Shown here piece after piece: positions 1-9,013 of a stretch of 64,000 nt of DNA. The notes beneath the pieces were generated by a model. It was not told where the DNA came from, made no database searches, and saw nothing but the letters and a program-made list of their open reading frames with translations. The position numbers were made by a program, and so were the translations under genes. The DNA lies in the NCBI GenBank assembly GCA_965216135.1, contig CBDCFL010000023.1:124001-188000 (forward strand), written 5' to 3'. The DNA is from CBDCFL01 sp965216135. GTDB lineage: Bacteria; Pseudomonadota; Alphaproteobacteria; Rhodobacterales; Rhodobacteraceae. Numbering within the stretch: position 1 is the stretch's first letter; every line of letters begins with the position of its first letter.

Positions 1-441
1 GATACGATCGCCCTTGACCAGACCTGCTTCGGCAATCAGCGCCAGAACCCAGTCGAAGATCGCCGTGTGAACTTCATGAGGCAGGCGCGTGCGGGTCCGT
101 GACAGCCAGGAATGGTCCGGCACCCGCTCCCGGTTCTCAAGCCGCAGGAACTCCCGAAGCGACAGGGAATCCGAGCAACGCCACTCCAGACCGCGCTCTG
201 AGTCGATGCCCTCGAAGTAGCCCACCAGGTGCATGCGGAAATAGCGCCCGGGCGGCACCGAGGGCGCGCCCATCCTGGCCGCGTAATAGGGCCGGCAGCT
301 CGCCTCGGCAAAGGCGTCGAAGCCGCCCTCGATCAGCACCGACTGCAGGCGGTCGTAAAACACATGACCCGGCGAGCGCGGCATCTCCGCCCAGCCCACC
401 ATCAAGTCCCCCTGACGATCCTTCTGCTGTCCCATCGCCAT
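1..441 (-). CDS. IS1182-family transposase, N-terminal part (cut by window edge)
   Basis: The minus strand is open from an ATG at 441 to the window edge (147 codons). The start has a GGAGG ribosome-binding site about ten bases upstream. The protein has the DUF772-type N-terminal domain of IS1182/IS5-like DDE transposases: PPGRYFRMHLVGYFEGID near residues 66-83, then a conserved VPDHSWLSRTRTRLP stretch. The catalytic DDE residues would lie in the part beyond the window. It is the first of three unrelated insertion sequences in a row, all facing left. Family assignment is from recalled sequence character, not a search; whether the element is complete cannot be seen. Confidence 0.75.
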   Translation of the reverse strand, partial: MAMGQQKDRQGDLMVGWAEMPRSPGHVFYDRLQSVLIEGGFDAFAEASCRPYYAARMGAPSVPPGRYFRMHLVGYFEGIDSERGLEWRCSDSLSLREFLRLENRERVPDHSWLSRTRTRLPHEVHTAIFDWVLALIAEAGLVKGDRI

Positions 442-604
442 CGGCGAATCCTCCGGTCAAATCAGAACATCAAAGAATCAGACCAGGCCGCTTGCGTCCA
501 GTGCCGACTTCGTCAACGGGCTGTTAAGGCGTCTCTCGACGCGTTTTCGGACACACCTTTCCTGTCACCAGCGTTGGATTTAGCCGATCTGGGCGGGTTT
601 CTGG

Positions 605-1978
605 TCATGTGCACCCTGTTGCGGCAGGCGGATCGCGCAGCCCGTTGATCAGGCCAGGAATCCCGGCGAACACTTGCCGCGGCAGTGCCGCCTCGGCCAT
701 CTGGAAGATGGCGTAGCGGCCATGGCGCCCCAGCCGCGTACCGGTCTTGATCAGCCGTTCGCGCAAAGAGGTCAGTGACCATGTCTCGATCTCGCTGGGC
801 GTCGCTGGCGTGCGCAGGAAGTTCGCCGGATTGTAGGCGAGGGCATGAAGCTGTAGCCGGACGGCGTTGGCGGCAAAGCGCATGCAGGAAAGCCGCGTCC
901 ACTTCAGCGCGTACTTGCCTTCCTTGATGTGCTGCCCGGCTGTGCCCCGGCCGTTGTAGAACGCCGGCACCCGCTCATTGGGCAGGCTGCGATTGGTGAC
1001 GATGAAGCCCACGCGCGGGAACAACCCGCCCGGATGGAACTCGACCCTGGACACCACCCGGCGCGGCTTCACCCAGCTCCCCGCCTGATACTGGAAGCTG
1101 GTGCAGGTGCGGATCACCGTGTGCGACGGCCGACCCGGCCTGCGCCGCAGCAGCCGGGAAATCCGCTCATAGAGCTTGCTGTTGCCCTTGATCCGGATGG
1201 CGTAACCCCAGCCCTCGGCCTCCAGGAGATCGAACAGCGTAGGGATGGCAAAGGCGGCGTCACCTCGGAAATAGCGCCGGGTGATCGAGGGTCGCGTGTC
1301 GCTCGAATATCTTGCCAGCACCGGGCGCAGCACATCCTCCCGGCCATCGGCGCTGTGGACATTGCCGGGACGCAGCGCACATCGCTCCAGATCGCCGAAC
1401 TGGTTGAACACGAACAGTGGGTGCAGGCACTTGGATTGGAAATGCCCGTTCCACATTGCACCTTCCTGATCGCCATGCACAGGGCTCTCGGAGCTGTCCA
1501 TATCCAGCGTGATGCTCTTCGGCGGCCTCCGGTCATGCACCGCGTCGATCCAGCGGCCGGGCAGATCAGCGAGGGCGGCGAGGTTCTCCGGTCGGGTCAG
1601 CATCTTCGTCTCGAACCGACCCATGGCGCTGGCCGACGCCGCACCCCGCTTCACCGCACGTCCACCGATGAGTTGGCGCATCACCGGATCACGGCACAGT
1701 CGGTCGGCGTCGTTGACGTCCTCATAGCCGGCAAGGCGTGGGAAAACCGATTGGCGCAGAAGGCCGGCGAGATTGTGGCGGCCATTCCGGCCAGTGCGCG
1801 GATCGGTGATCAGCCCCGCCGCCATGTCCGTCAGCCCGAGGGCGTCGTCCAACTCGCGGTGGAGCAATAGCCCGCCGTCCGAACTGATCGACGATCCACG
1901 GAACGCGACCTTGACCGAGCAGTCGAATTGGAACCGAAGAGGGCTTGTTTGTACTTCACCCGTCGCGTTCGCTCGCAA
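605..1978 (-). CDS. IS1380-family DDE transposase
   Basis: A 457-residue protein of the usual length for IS1380 transposases. The TTG start at 1978 is preceded by GGAG at good spacing. Catalytic-region motifs are visible in order: LDMDSSESPVHG near residue 158 (first Asp), FRGDAAFAIP near 237 (second Asp), and a GTAGQHIKEGKYAL block near 345 that carries the acidic residue of the family's third motif. The N-terminus has the typical SSDGGLLLHRELDDALGL block. No frameshift or stop is visible, so it may be functional. The exact terminal inverted repeats were not resolved; the element probably fills most of 520-2100. Confidence 0.85.
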   Translation of the reverse strand: MRANATGEVQTSPLRFQFDCSVKVAFRGSSISSDGGLLLHRELDDALGLTDMAAGLITDPRTGRNGRHNLAGLLRQSVFPRLAGYEDVNDADRLCRDPVMRQLIGGRAVKRGAASASAMGRFETKMLTRPENLAALADLPGRWIDAVHDRRPPKSITLDMDSSESPVHGDQEGAMWNGHFQSKCLHPLFVFNQFGDLERCALRPGNVHSADGREDVLRPVLARYSSDTRPSITRRYFRGDAAFAIPTLFDLLEAEGWGYAIRIKGNSKLYERISRLLRRRPGRPSHTVIRTCTSFQYQAGSWVKPRRVVSRVEFHPGGLFPRVGFIVTNRSLPNERVPAFYNGRGTAGQHIKEGKYALKWTRLSCMRFAANAVRLQLHALAYNPANFLRTPATPSEIETWSLTSLRERLIKTGTRLGRHGRYAIFQMAEAALPRQVFAGIPGLINGLRDPPAATGCT

Positions 1979-2183
1979 ATTCCCGCTCCAACCCGGTTAA
2001 CTCATTGTATAATCGAGTATATCACGCTTCTGCGGGTGAAGAAACGGGCATCCATCTGGGGAATGCGGGGTACCATATGAGTTGACCGCTTCTGTTGCGG
2101 TTTCTGGCCCTGTGGGGAAGTGGTCGGTCGCGGAGCGGCTGTCCACTTGTCCACAGGGCGCCGGTCGGTCGCGTCGAAGCGGG

Positions 2184-3359
2184 TCACGCGGCCTCGCGGG
2201 TTTGGCTGTCGATCGGTTGGCCATCGGCGTGGTATCGCGCCAGACATCGCGGTCCATGGAAGACGGCCATTGTGCCGTCGGGGTATTCGTGGACGCGGAC
2301 CCTGGCCTTGACGTAATGGCGGCGGTGGCGGCCGGCGGGGATCTGAAGTGCCAGGCGCTTGTAGCGCACCGTGTTGTCGTTTGAGACGGTGCGTTCCTCG
2401 TGGATGCACAGGATGTCGTCGAGCGCGCCGGTGAAGGGGACGAAGGCGGTGCCCCGGTCCTCGGCCGGGGTCGCGAAGCGGGCGTTGTGTTGTGGCAGGA
2501 AGACCTCCTTAAGGAAGCGGTTGGCCTCGACCATGTCGGTGATGCCGGCGAGCCTGAGTTCCTGGGGCAGGCGCTTCTGCAAGGTGCCGAACATGCGCTC
2601 CGAGCGCCGCCTTGCCTCGGGCGAGCAGGCCGGGATCAACTCGATGCCGAGCTGCGCCAGGGCGCGGCCGACCTGGGTCGGGGTGTCCTTGTCCACCTTG
2701 CCGCCGGCCTCGGGCGTGTTCCAGTAGTGGCTGGCGCGGTCGGCGTAGAGCGAGCAGAACAGGCCCTTGGCCCGGATCGCCTCGGACACCCCCTGGAAGC
2801 TCGACATGGTGCCCTCTTCGGCGACGAAGAAGGCCGAGTAGATATCGCTGGTCGCATCGTCCATGGTGACGATCAGGTCCCACCATCGACCGGGGACCCA
2901 CTCGTGGCTCGAGCCGTCCTGGTGCAACATCATGCCGGGCAGGGCACGGCGCGGCCGCTTGCGCCGGTGCGCCCCACGCCTGGGCGCCGCGCGCCTGCGC
3001 CCATGGGCTTGCAAGCTCAGCCGCAGCCAGTTGTAGCTGCGCTTGAAGCCGTGATCGGCCACCAGCTTCTCGTGGAAGTGCTTGGCCGTGAAGTCCCAGT
3101 AGCGGGTGTCGAACAACTCCAGCACCCGCGCCACCTCGTCCACCGGCGCGCGCCGCGCCGAGAGGCGGCCCAGGCGGCGGTCGTAGAGACCGTCGGCTCC
3201 CTCCGCCTCGTAGCGGTCGCGCCAGCGCCGGAAGGTGCGCTCCGAGACACCCAGAACCTCCGCCGCCTCCGCCTGGCTCAAGCCACCCCGATGGGTGCGC
3301 CCGTAAACCTCCTCGAACTTCATCAATCTCAGTCCCTGTACCTGCTCCGTCCGACGCAT
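2184..3359 (-). CDS. ISNCY-family (IS1202-group) transposase
   Basis: A 391-residue transposase with an N-terminal helix-turn-helix (GLSQAEAAEVLGVSERTFRRW, residues about 27-47). An integrase-like catalytic core follows, with Asp-containing segments MMLHQDGSSHEW, VTMDDATSDIY and LYADRASHYW and the CSPEARRRSERMFGTLQ segment. The ATG has a strong GGAGGGAGG upstream. The 5' end of the element is probably near 3440, where TGTCGGTAACACG is followed by two copies of a TGTCCGGTTT motif (minus-strand sense) at about 3385-3425. The other end was not matched. The element sits immediately upstream of an importer operon that lacks a binding-protein gene. Confidence 0.8.
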   Translation of the reverse strand: MRRTEQVQGLRLMKFEEVYGRTHRGGLSQAEAAEVLGVSERTFRRWRDRYEAEGADGLYDRRLGRLSARRAPVDEVARVLELFDTRYWDFTAKHFHEKLVADHGFKRSYNWLRLSLQAHGRRRAAPRRGAHRRKRPRRALPGMMLHQDGSSHEWVPGRWWDLIVTMDDATSDIYSAFFVAEEGTMSSFQGVSEAIRAKGLFCSLYADRASHYWNTPEAGGKVDKDTPTQVGRALAQLGIELIPACSPEARRRSERMFGTLQKRLPQELRLAGITDMVEANRFLKEVFLPQHNARFATPAEDRGTAFVPFTGALDDILCIHEERTVSNDNTVRYKRLALQIPAGRHRRHYVKARVRVHEYPDGTMAVFHGPRCLARYHADGQPIDSQTREAA

Positions 3360-3545
3360 CGCCTCCCTCCATGGCTTGGAGGCGTTCTAAAACCGGACAG
3401 ATCATCTGGTACATAAACCGGACATATCGCGTGTTACCGACATTTAATTCGCCCACCGGTTTACATATGAGGCCCGCTCGCCGTAACCTCTGAGCTAAGA
3501 AAAAAGGTTGGGCCACCACTCGGCACCAAGCACGGAGGGGTAAAT

Positions 3546-4526
3546 TTGCATCCGGTCTTGCGAACGGTTTTGCAGCGATTAGCACTAGGATTGCTGACGC
3601 TCTTTGTGGTCTCGATCATTATCTTTTCGGCGATCGAATTGCTGCCCGGCGACTTCACGCAAGCCGTGCTTGGACAGGCCGCGACCGAGGAAACCGTGGC
3701 CGCCTTCCGCAAGGAACTGGGCCTCGATCAACCTGCGGTGCTGCGCTATATTGACTGGGTCGGCGCACTGGCCAGCGGCGATCTTGGCACGTCGTTTTCA
3801 GGCCGTGCCTCTTCTGGCGTTGACCGCTCGCGACCAGTTGCCGAATTGATCGGCCCGCGGCTGGCCAATACGTTTTTTCTGGCCAGCATGACCGCACTCA
3901 TCGCCGTTCCGTTGGCGCTTTTCTTAGGCATCACCGCTGCGTTGAAACGCAATTCATTCTATGACAGGCTGGTTTCATCTCTTACTTTGACCACGATTTC
4001 CTTCCCCGAATTTTTTCTCGCTTACATCCTGATCCTGCTTCTGGGCACACTTTGGCCGTTGTTCCCCAGTCTGGCCAATGTCGATTTCGACATGGGATTC
4101 TGGGAACGCGTGTGGACTTGTGCGCTGCCGGCGCTGACCCTGACGCTTGTCATCGTGGCCCATATGATGCGGATGACACGCGCGGCACTGATCAACTTGC
4201 TGGCCAGTCCGTATATCGAGATGGCGCAGCTCAAGGGCGAACCGCCATCGACCGTAATCCTGCGCCATGCGCTGCCAAACGCTTGGGCGCCAATTGCCAC
4301 GGTTATCGCCTTTAACCTGGCCTATCTCGTCGTCGGCGTGGTTGTCGTGGAAGTGGTCTTTGTCTATCCCGGCATTGGCCAGCTGATGGTCGATGCAGTC
4401 AGTTCGCGTGACATCCCGGTTGTTCAGGCCTGCGCGCTGATATTCGCGGCAACTTATATCCTGCTGAACCTGACCGCCGATATCATCGGCATTGTCACCA
4501 ATCCCAGATTGTTGCACCCCAAATGA
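3546..4526 (+). CDS. ABC transporter permease, DppB/OppB type
   Basis: Inner-membrane permease of a peptide/nickel-class importer (BPD_transp_1 domain). The 326 residues have an N-terminal membrane helix, a periplasmic segment carrying the family's LGLDQP motif (residues 57-62), then further helices and an EAA-like cytoplasmic loop (SPYIEMAQLKGEPPSTVILRHALPNA). The start is TTG with GGAGG eight bases upstream; no better in-frame ATG exists. It is the first gene of a three-gene operon and overlaps the next permease by four bases. No binding-protein gene precedes it: the region upstream is occupied by three insertion sequences, so the operon may have lost its original 5' part. Substrate unknown. 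Confidence 0.9.
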   Translation: MHPVLRTVLQRLALGLLTLFVVSIIIFSAIELLPGDFTQAVLGQAATEETVAAFRKELGLDQPAVLRYIDWVGALASGDLGTSFSGRASSGVDRSRPVAELIGPRLANTFFLASMTALIAVPLALFLGITAALKRNSFYDRLVSSLTLTTISFPEFFLAYILILLLGTLWPLFPSLANVDFDMGFWERVWTCALPALTLTLVIVAHMMRMTRAALINLLASPYIEMAQLKGEPPSTVILRHALPNAWAPIATVIAFNLAYLVVGVVVVEVVFVYPGIGQLMVDAVSSRDIPVVQACALIFAATYILLNLTADIIGIVTNPRLLHPK

Positions 4527-5443
4527 GCGATAAGCCGAACACATATTCCGCCGCCGGCGAAGTTGCGATGGTCAAAACCCGGCGCTCGCGCTGGGAACGG
4601 ATGTGGATCGAGCTGAAAAAAGCCCCGCCCACGGCGATTTTCGGGATGCTGGTGATCTTCTTCTATTTGTTTGTGTCCGTTTTTGCGCCGCTGCTGGCGC
4701 CGTACGGCGAAGCCGATAATTCCTTTGCCTCTTTCCTGCCATGGGGTGATGGCCATGTTTTCGGAACCGACCAGATCGGGCGCGATATTTTCAGCCGGTT
4801 GATCTATGGCGCGCGAAATACCATCGGAATTGCGCTCATCACCACGCTGTTGGCGTTTTTCATCGGCGGCGGACTGGGCCTTGTCGCCGCGATTAACCGG
4901 TCCTGGCTCGACCAGATCATCAGCCGCTTTGTCGACGTTCTGATGGCGATCCCGTCGCTGATTTTCGCGCTGATGCTGCTGTCGATCTTTGGGTCAACAG
5001 CCACGAGCCTGATCATTATCATCGCGGTATTGGACTCGACGCGAGTCTTCCGGCTGACCCGCGCGGTGGCGGTCAACGTCGTGGTTATGGAATACGTCGA
5101 GGCCGCGCGCCTGCGTGGCGAAGGGCTCGGCTGGACCATGCGCCGCGAGATCCTGCCCAACATCATGCCGCCGCTGGTCGCCGAATTTGGCCTGCGCTTT
5201 TGCTTTGTTTTCCTGACCATTGCCTCGCTGTCATTCCTCGGCCTGGGCATTCAGCCGCCCGCTGCCGACTGGGGCACGATGGTGCGCGAAACCGCCAATC
5301 TGATCCAGTTCGCCAAATTCGACCTCAAAGCCGGACTGACACCGCTGGTGCCCGCCGGTGCGATCGCGCTGATCACCGTAGCGGTCAATTTTGTCGTTGA
5401 CTGGTTCCTGCACAAATCAAGTGGGTTGCGCGATGAGCACTAA
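4523..5443 (+). CDS. ABC transporter permease, DppC/OppC type
   Basis: Second inner-membrane permease of the same importer, 306 residues. An N-terminal cytoplasmic tail is followed by a first helix (FGMLVIFFYLFVSVFAPLLAP), the DQIGRDIFSRLIYGAR signature of the DppC family near residues 83-98, and the BPD_transp_1 domain with the EAA loop (YVEAARLRGEGLGWTMRREILPN). The ATG overlaps the upstream stop (ATGA), so the two permeases are translationally coupled. The gene overlaps the downstream ATPase gene by eleven bases. It should form a heterodimeric channel with the preceding permease. Confidence 0.92.
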   Translation: MSDKPNTYSAAGEVAMVKTRRSRWERMWIELKKAPPTAIFGMLVIFFYLFVSVFAPLLAPYGEADNSFASFLPWGDGHVFGTDQIGRDIFSRLIYGARNTIGIALITTLLAFFIGGGLGLVAAINRSWLDQIISRFVDVLMAIPSLIFALMLLSIFGSTATSLIIIIAVLDSTRVFRLTRAVAVNVVVMEYVEAARLRGEGLGWTMRREILPNIMPPLVAEFGLRFCFVFLTIASLSFLGLGIQPPAADWGTMVRETANLIQFAKFDLKAGLTPLVPAGAIALITVAVNFVVDWFLHKSSGLRDEH

Positions 5444-7043
5444 CGGAGCATCCCAACCGCTTTTGGAGATGCGCGGTATCGTGATCGACGGCTTTGCCGA
5501 CGAAAAGTGGAACCCGATCATCAAGGGCGTCGATCTGACGCTGAACCGCGGCGAAGTGCTTGGCCTGATCGGCGAAAGCGGCGCTGGCAAATCGACGCTC
5601 GGCAAGGCGGCGATGGGCTATACCCAGCCTGGCTGCCGGATTACCGATGGCACAATCCTTTTTGACGGTATGGATTTGCGCAATTTGTCGGGTGCCGACA
5701 AACATCATCTGTGGGGGACGCGGATGACCTATGTGGCCCAATCTGCGGCTGCTTCGTTTAACCCCGCGCATAAACTGATTGATCAGACCGTCAGTGCGGC
5801 TGTTCGCGAAAAGATCAAGACCGACTCTGAGGCGCGTTCGGATGCCATTGATCTCTATGCGGCGCTGCAATTGCCCGATCCGAAAAATATCGGTTTGCGT
5901 TATCCCCATCAGGTATCGGGTGGTCAGCTGCAGCGGGTGATGACCGCGATGGCGATGTCACCGCGCCCGGATCTGATTATTTTTGACGAACCGACCACTG
6001 CTTTGGATGTGACAACGCAAGTTGAGGTGCTGTTGGCAATGCGCAAGATCGTCGAGGAGTTTCAGACCGCGGCGATCTATATCACCCATGATCTGGCGGT
6101 GGTTGCCCAGATGGCGGACCGCATCAAAGTTCTGCGTTATGGCGAAGAGGTTGAAGAAGCCGAAACCCGTGCAATGCTTGCCGAACCGGCACAGGATTAT
6201 ACCAAGTCGCTCTGGTCGGTCAGGATGCTGCATAAGGAACCGGGAACATCGGATGATGTGGTTCTGAGCGTGGACGGCGTCGATGCGGCATATGGGCGAA
6301 CGCTGAAAGTTCTGGACAACGTCAATATCAGCCTGCCGCGGGGCAAGACTGTGGCAATTGTCGGCGAATCGGGCTCTGGGAAATCCACCGCTGCGCGCGT
6401 CATCACCGGACTTCTGCCGCCGATGAAGGGCCAGGTGACGTTTAACGGTTCTGCTCTGCCGGCGCAGCTGAAGGACCGCACAAAGGATCAGCTTCGGCAG
6501 ATTCAGATGATCTACCAGAGCGCCGACACGGCGATGAACCCGCGTCAGACGGTGGGTGAGATCATTGGCCGCCCGCTGGAATTTTACCATGGCCTGACCG
6601 GCAAGGCCAAAGAGACTCAGGTCATCGAACTGCTCAAACTTATCGAGCTTGACGAGACCTTCTATGACCGCCTGCCAAGTGAATTGTCTGGCGGGCAGAA
6701 GCAGCGTATCTGCATCGCCCGCGCGCTGGCCGCCAAGCCGGAGGTGATTATCTGCGATGAGGTCACCTCAGCGCTCGATCAGATTGTGCAAGAGGGCATT
6801 CTGCAACTTTTGATGAAGCTACAGCGCGAAGAGGGTATCTCTTACCTTTTCATCACCCATGATATCGCGACGGTCGAGGCCATATCGGATGAGATCGTGG
6901 TGATGTTTCAGGGCGCGGTTGTCGAGCAGGGGCTCAAAACCGAGATCATGTCACCGCCGCACCCCGAGTATACCGAATTGCTGCTGTCATCCGTGCCGGA
7001 AATGGACCCTGACTGGCTGACCAATCTGGCAGCTTCGCGCTGA
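5433..7043 (+). CDS. Fused two-domain peptide ABC transporter ATPase (OppDF-like)
   Basis: 536 residues holding two complete nucleotide-binding domains, equivalent to DppD and DppF fused. The first half has Walker A GESGAGKST (47-55), signature VSGGQLQR and Walker B LIIFDEPTTALD. The second half has Walker A GESGSGKST, signature LSGGQKQR and Walker B VIICDEVTSALD. The ATG at 5433 was preferred because it overlaps the upstream permease stop and removes 14 unlikely residues of a longer TTG-started frame. A single polypeptide would energise the permease pair encoded just upstream. It is the last gene of this operon; a 273-base gap with promoter-like space follows before the next transporter. Confidence 0.93.
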   Translation: MSTNGASQPLLEMRGIVIDGFADEKWNPIIKGVDLTLNRGEVLGLIGESGAGKSTLGKAAMGYTQPGCRITDGTILFDGMDLRNLSGADKHHLWGTRMTYVAQSAAASFNPAHKLIDQTVSAAVREKIKTDSEARSDAIDLYAALQLPDPKNIGLRYPHQVSGGQLQRVMTAMAMSPRPDLIIFDEPTTALDVTTQVEVLLAMRKIVEEFQTAAIYITHDLAVVAQMADRIKVLRYGEEVEEAETRAMLAEPAQDYTKSLWSVRMLHKEPGTSDDVVLSVDGVDAAYGRTLKVLDNVNISLPRGKTVAIVGESGSGKSTAARVITGLLPPMKGQVTFNGSALPAQLKDRTKDQLRQIQMIYQSADTAMNPRQTVGEIIGRPLEFYHGLTGKAKETQVIELLKLIELDETFYDRLPSELSGGQKQRICIARALAAKPEVIICDEVTSALDQIVQEGILQLLMKLQREEGISYLFITHDIATVEAISDEIVVMFQGAVVEQGLKTEIMSPPHPEYTELLLSSVPEMDPDWLTNLAASR

Positions 7044-7316
7044 GAGACGGCGTTAACCAGTTTAATCGCCCGATTGTTAGGAGTTCAGGCAACAAATGTT
7101 ATACAAACAGGCGCTTGAGCAAAATTAACGGAAAGCACGGCGATGCGATCGTGAAATTCTGTTCCAAATGGTAGATTTGACGTTAGGAAAGGGTTGCACC
7201 TATTTCGGTTTGCGCACAAAACTATGCGCATTCAGGTTTCAACAGACCGAAGCGGCGTAACCGAACCCAGTTTGGCCAAACGTCCGAAAAATACTGAACA
7301 AACAAGGGAGATAATA

Positions 7317-8945
7317 ATGACCAAAATGCCTCGAATTTTATTCGCGGGCCTGCTTAGCACTTCGATGCTGACCAGCGCCGCGATGGCAGCCTCGCCGATG
7401 GCCGGCGAAACGCTGTCCGCAGACCAGACGTTTACCTACAGCCTGCTGGACGAGTTTAGCTCGGTTGACCCGCAGGTTGTCGAAGATACGTCCGGCGCCG
7501 ACATTGTGCGCGACCTCTTTGAAGGGCTCTACAATCAGGACGCTGACGGCAACCTGGTTGCCGGCGTGGCGCTTAGCCATGACGTGAGCGCCGAAAAAGA
7601 CGTCTACACTTTCCATCTGCGCGACAACGCCAAATGGTCAAACGGTGATCCGGTCGTCGCCGGTGATTTCGTTTACGCCTGGCAGCGCCTTGTCGATCCG
7701 GAACTGGCTTCGCCCTATTCCTGGTTCGGTGAACTGATGTCGATCGAAAACGCCTCGGCAATCCTTGCAGGCGAAATGCCGATCGACAGCCTTGGCGTCA
7801 CAGCGATTGACGACCATACACTGGAAGTCAAACTGACCAATTCGCTGCCATACTTCCCGCTGATGACCACGCATGGCTCGACCTTCCCGACCCATCAGGC
7901 GACCGTCGAAGCACATGGTGCGCAATGGTCCAAGCCTGAGAACATCGTCTCAAACGGTGCCTATGTTCTGACCGAGCACATCCCGAACGAACGCTCGGTG
8001 CGCGAACGCAACCCGCTCTACTGGGACAACGGCAAGACAGTTCTGGAAAGAGTTGTCGGCCTTGTCATCAACGACGACAATATCGCTCTAACCCGTTATT
8101 TAGCCGGCGAGTTGGACAAGGTTGCTGTTCCGGCTGGTCAGTTCCCGAAACTCAGCGCTGAATATCCCGATCAGGCGCATTCCAACCCACGTCTGTGTAA
8201 CTACTATTACACGTTCAACTTGTCGGATTCCGTATCCGCCAACCCGGCATTCAAGGACGTTCGCGTTCGCGAAGCGCTGTCGCTGGCTCTGGACCGTAGC
8301 GTTATCACCGATGCTGTGCTGCAGGGTGGCCAGTTCCAAGCCTACACGTTCACACCGGGACTGACCGCTGGTTTCGTAACGCCTGACGTCGAGATGGCCA
8401 ACATGAGCCAGGCCGAGCGTGACGCCAAGGCTGTCGAACTGATGACGGCTGCTGGTTTTGGGCCCGACAATCCGCTGTCGTTTGGTATGATCTACAACAC
8501 CTCGGAAGCTCACAAGAAAATCGCAGTTGCGATGAGCCAAATGTGGAAACAGAAACTTGGCGTCGAAGCCGAACTTGCGAACATGGAATGGAAAACATTC
8601 CTGGAAACCCGTGGAAACCAGGACTTTGAACTGGCCCGTGGCGCATGGTGTGGCGACTACAACGAAGCATCGACCTTCCTCGATCTTCTGGACAGTGGCT
8701 CCGGCTATAACGACGGCCAATTCAACAGCGCCCGCGTTGATGAACTGCTGCAAATGGCCAAAACCGCGGACGACACCCAGCCGCTCTATACTGAAGTCGA
8801 GCAAATCATCGCCAGCGAAATTCCGGTTATCCCGGTTTATCACTACACGAGCGTGATGATGCTGCAGGCCGACGTCAAAGGCTGGCCGTTCCAGAACATT
8901 GAGCAAAACGTCTATTCGAAAGACATGTACAAAGTCGATCAATAG
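7317..8945 (+). CDS. Peptide/nickel-type ABC transporter substrate-binding protein (SBP_bac_5)
   Basis: Periplasmic binding protein of 542 residues, typical length for OppA/DppA homologues. It begins with a clear Sec signal peptide (basic start, FAGLLSTSMLTSAAMA, cleavage near residue 24-25). Family-5 landmarks include DLFEGLYNQDADGNLVAGVA, YTFHLRDNAKWSNGDPV and REALSLALDRSVI. The ATG at 7317 follows a GGGAG site; a longer frame from 7194 would bury the signal peptide. It opens a four-gene operon. Closest in character to oligopeptide-binding OppA (E. coli-like VYTFHLR and YNTSEAHKKIA features), but the ligand cannot be read from sequence. It might also serve the neighbouring transporter that lacks its own binding protein. 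Confidence 0.92.
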   Translation: MTKMPRILFAGLLSTSMLTSAAMAASPMAGETLSADQTFTYSLLDEFSSVDPQVVEDTSGADIVRDLFEGLYNQDADGNLVAGVALSHDVSAEKDVYTFHLRDNAKWSNGDPVVAGDFVYAWQRLVDPELASPYSWFGELMSIENASAILAGEMPIDSLGVTAIDDHTLEVKLTNSLPYFPLMTTHGSTFPTHQATVEAHGAQWSKPENIVSNGAYVLTEHIPNERSVRERNPLYWDNGKTVLERVVGLVINDDNIALTRYLAGELDKVAVPAGQFPKLSAEYPDQAHSNPRLCNYYYTFNLSDSVSANPAFKDVRVREALSLALDRSVITDAVLQGGQFQAYTFTPGLTAGFVTPDVEMANMSQAERDAKAVELMTAAGFGPDNPLSFGMIYNTSEAHKKIAVAMSQMWKQKLGVEAELANMEWKTFLETRGNQDFELARGAWCGDYNEASTFLDLLDSGSGYNDGQFNSARVDELLQMAKTADDTQPLYTEVEQIIASEIPVIPVYHYTSVMMLQADVKGWPFQNIEQNVYSKDMYKVDQ

Positions 8946-8964
8946 GCTGCTTTGCGAAGACACG

Positions 8965-8992
8965 GCCCGGTCCCCAGTTTTGGGGGCCGGGC
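8965..8992 (+). promoter_or_regulatory. GC-rich hairpin between binding-protein and permease genes
   Basis: An 11-bp stem (GCCCGGTCCCC at 8965-8975 with its partner at 8982-8992, one G-U pair) and a 6-base loop lie 20 bases after the binding-protein stop and 22 bases before the permease start. No T-run follows, so it is more likely an mRNA-stabilising or partial-attenuation structure than a full terminator. Similar hairpins follow the two other binding-protein genes in this window. Confidence 0.7.
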
Positions 8993-9013
8993 GATATTCG
9001 TGGGGTCATCTGA

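Noticed and set aside
929..1870. Plus-strand 313-codon frame within the IS1380 region
   Set aside because: Antisense shadow of the IS1380 transposase; no domain recognised.
2509..3585. 358-codon minus-strand frame overlapping the ISNCY transposase
   Set aside because: It runs in another frame over the transposase, and its composition is Gly/Ala/Arg/Pro low complexity. The 391-residue frame has the HTH and catalytic segments.
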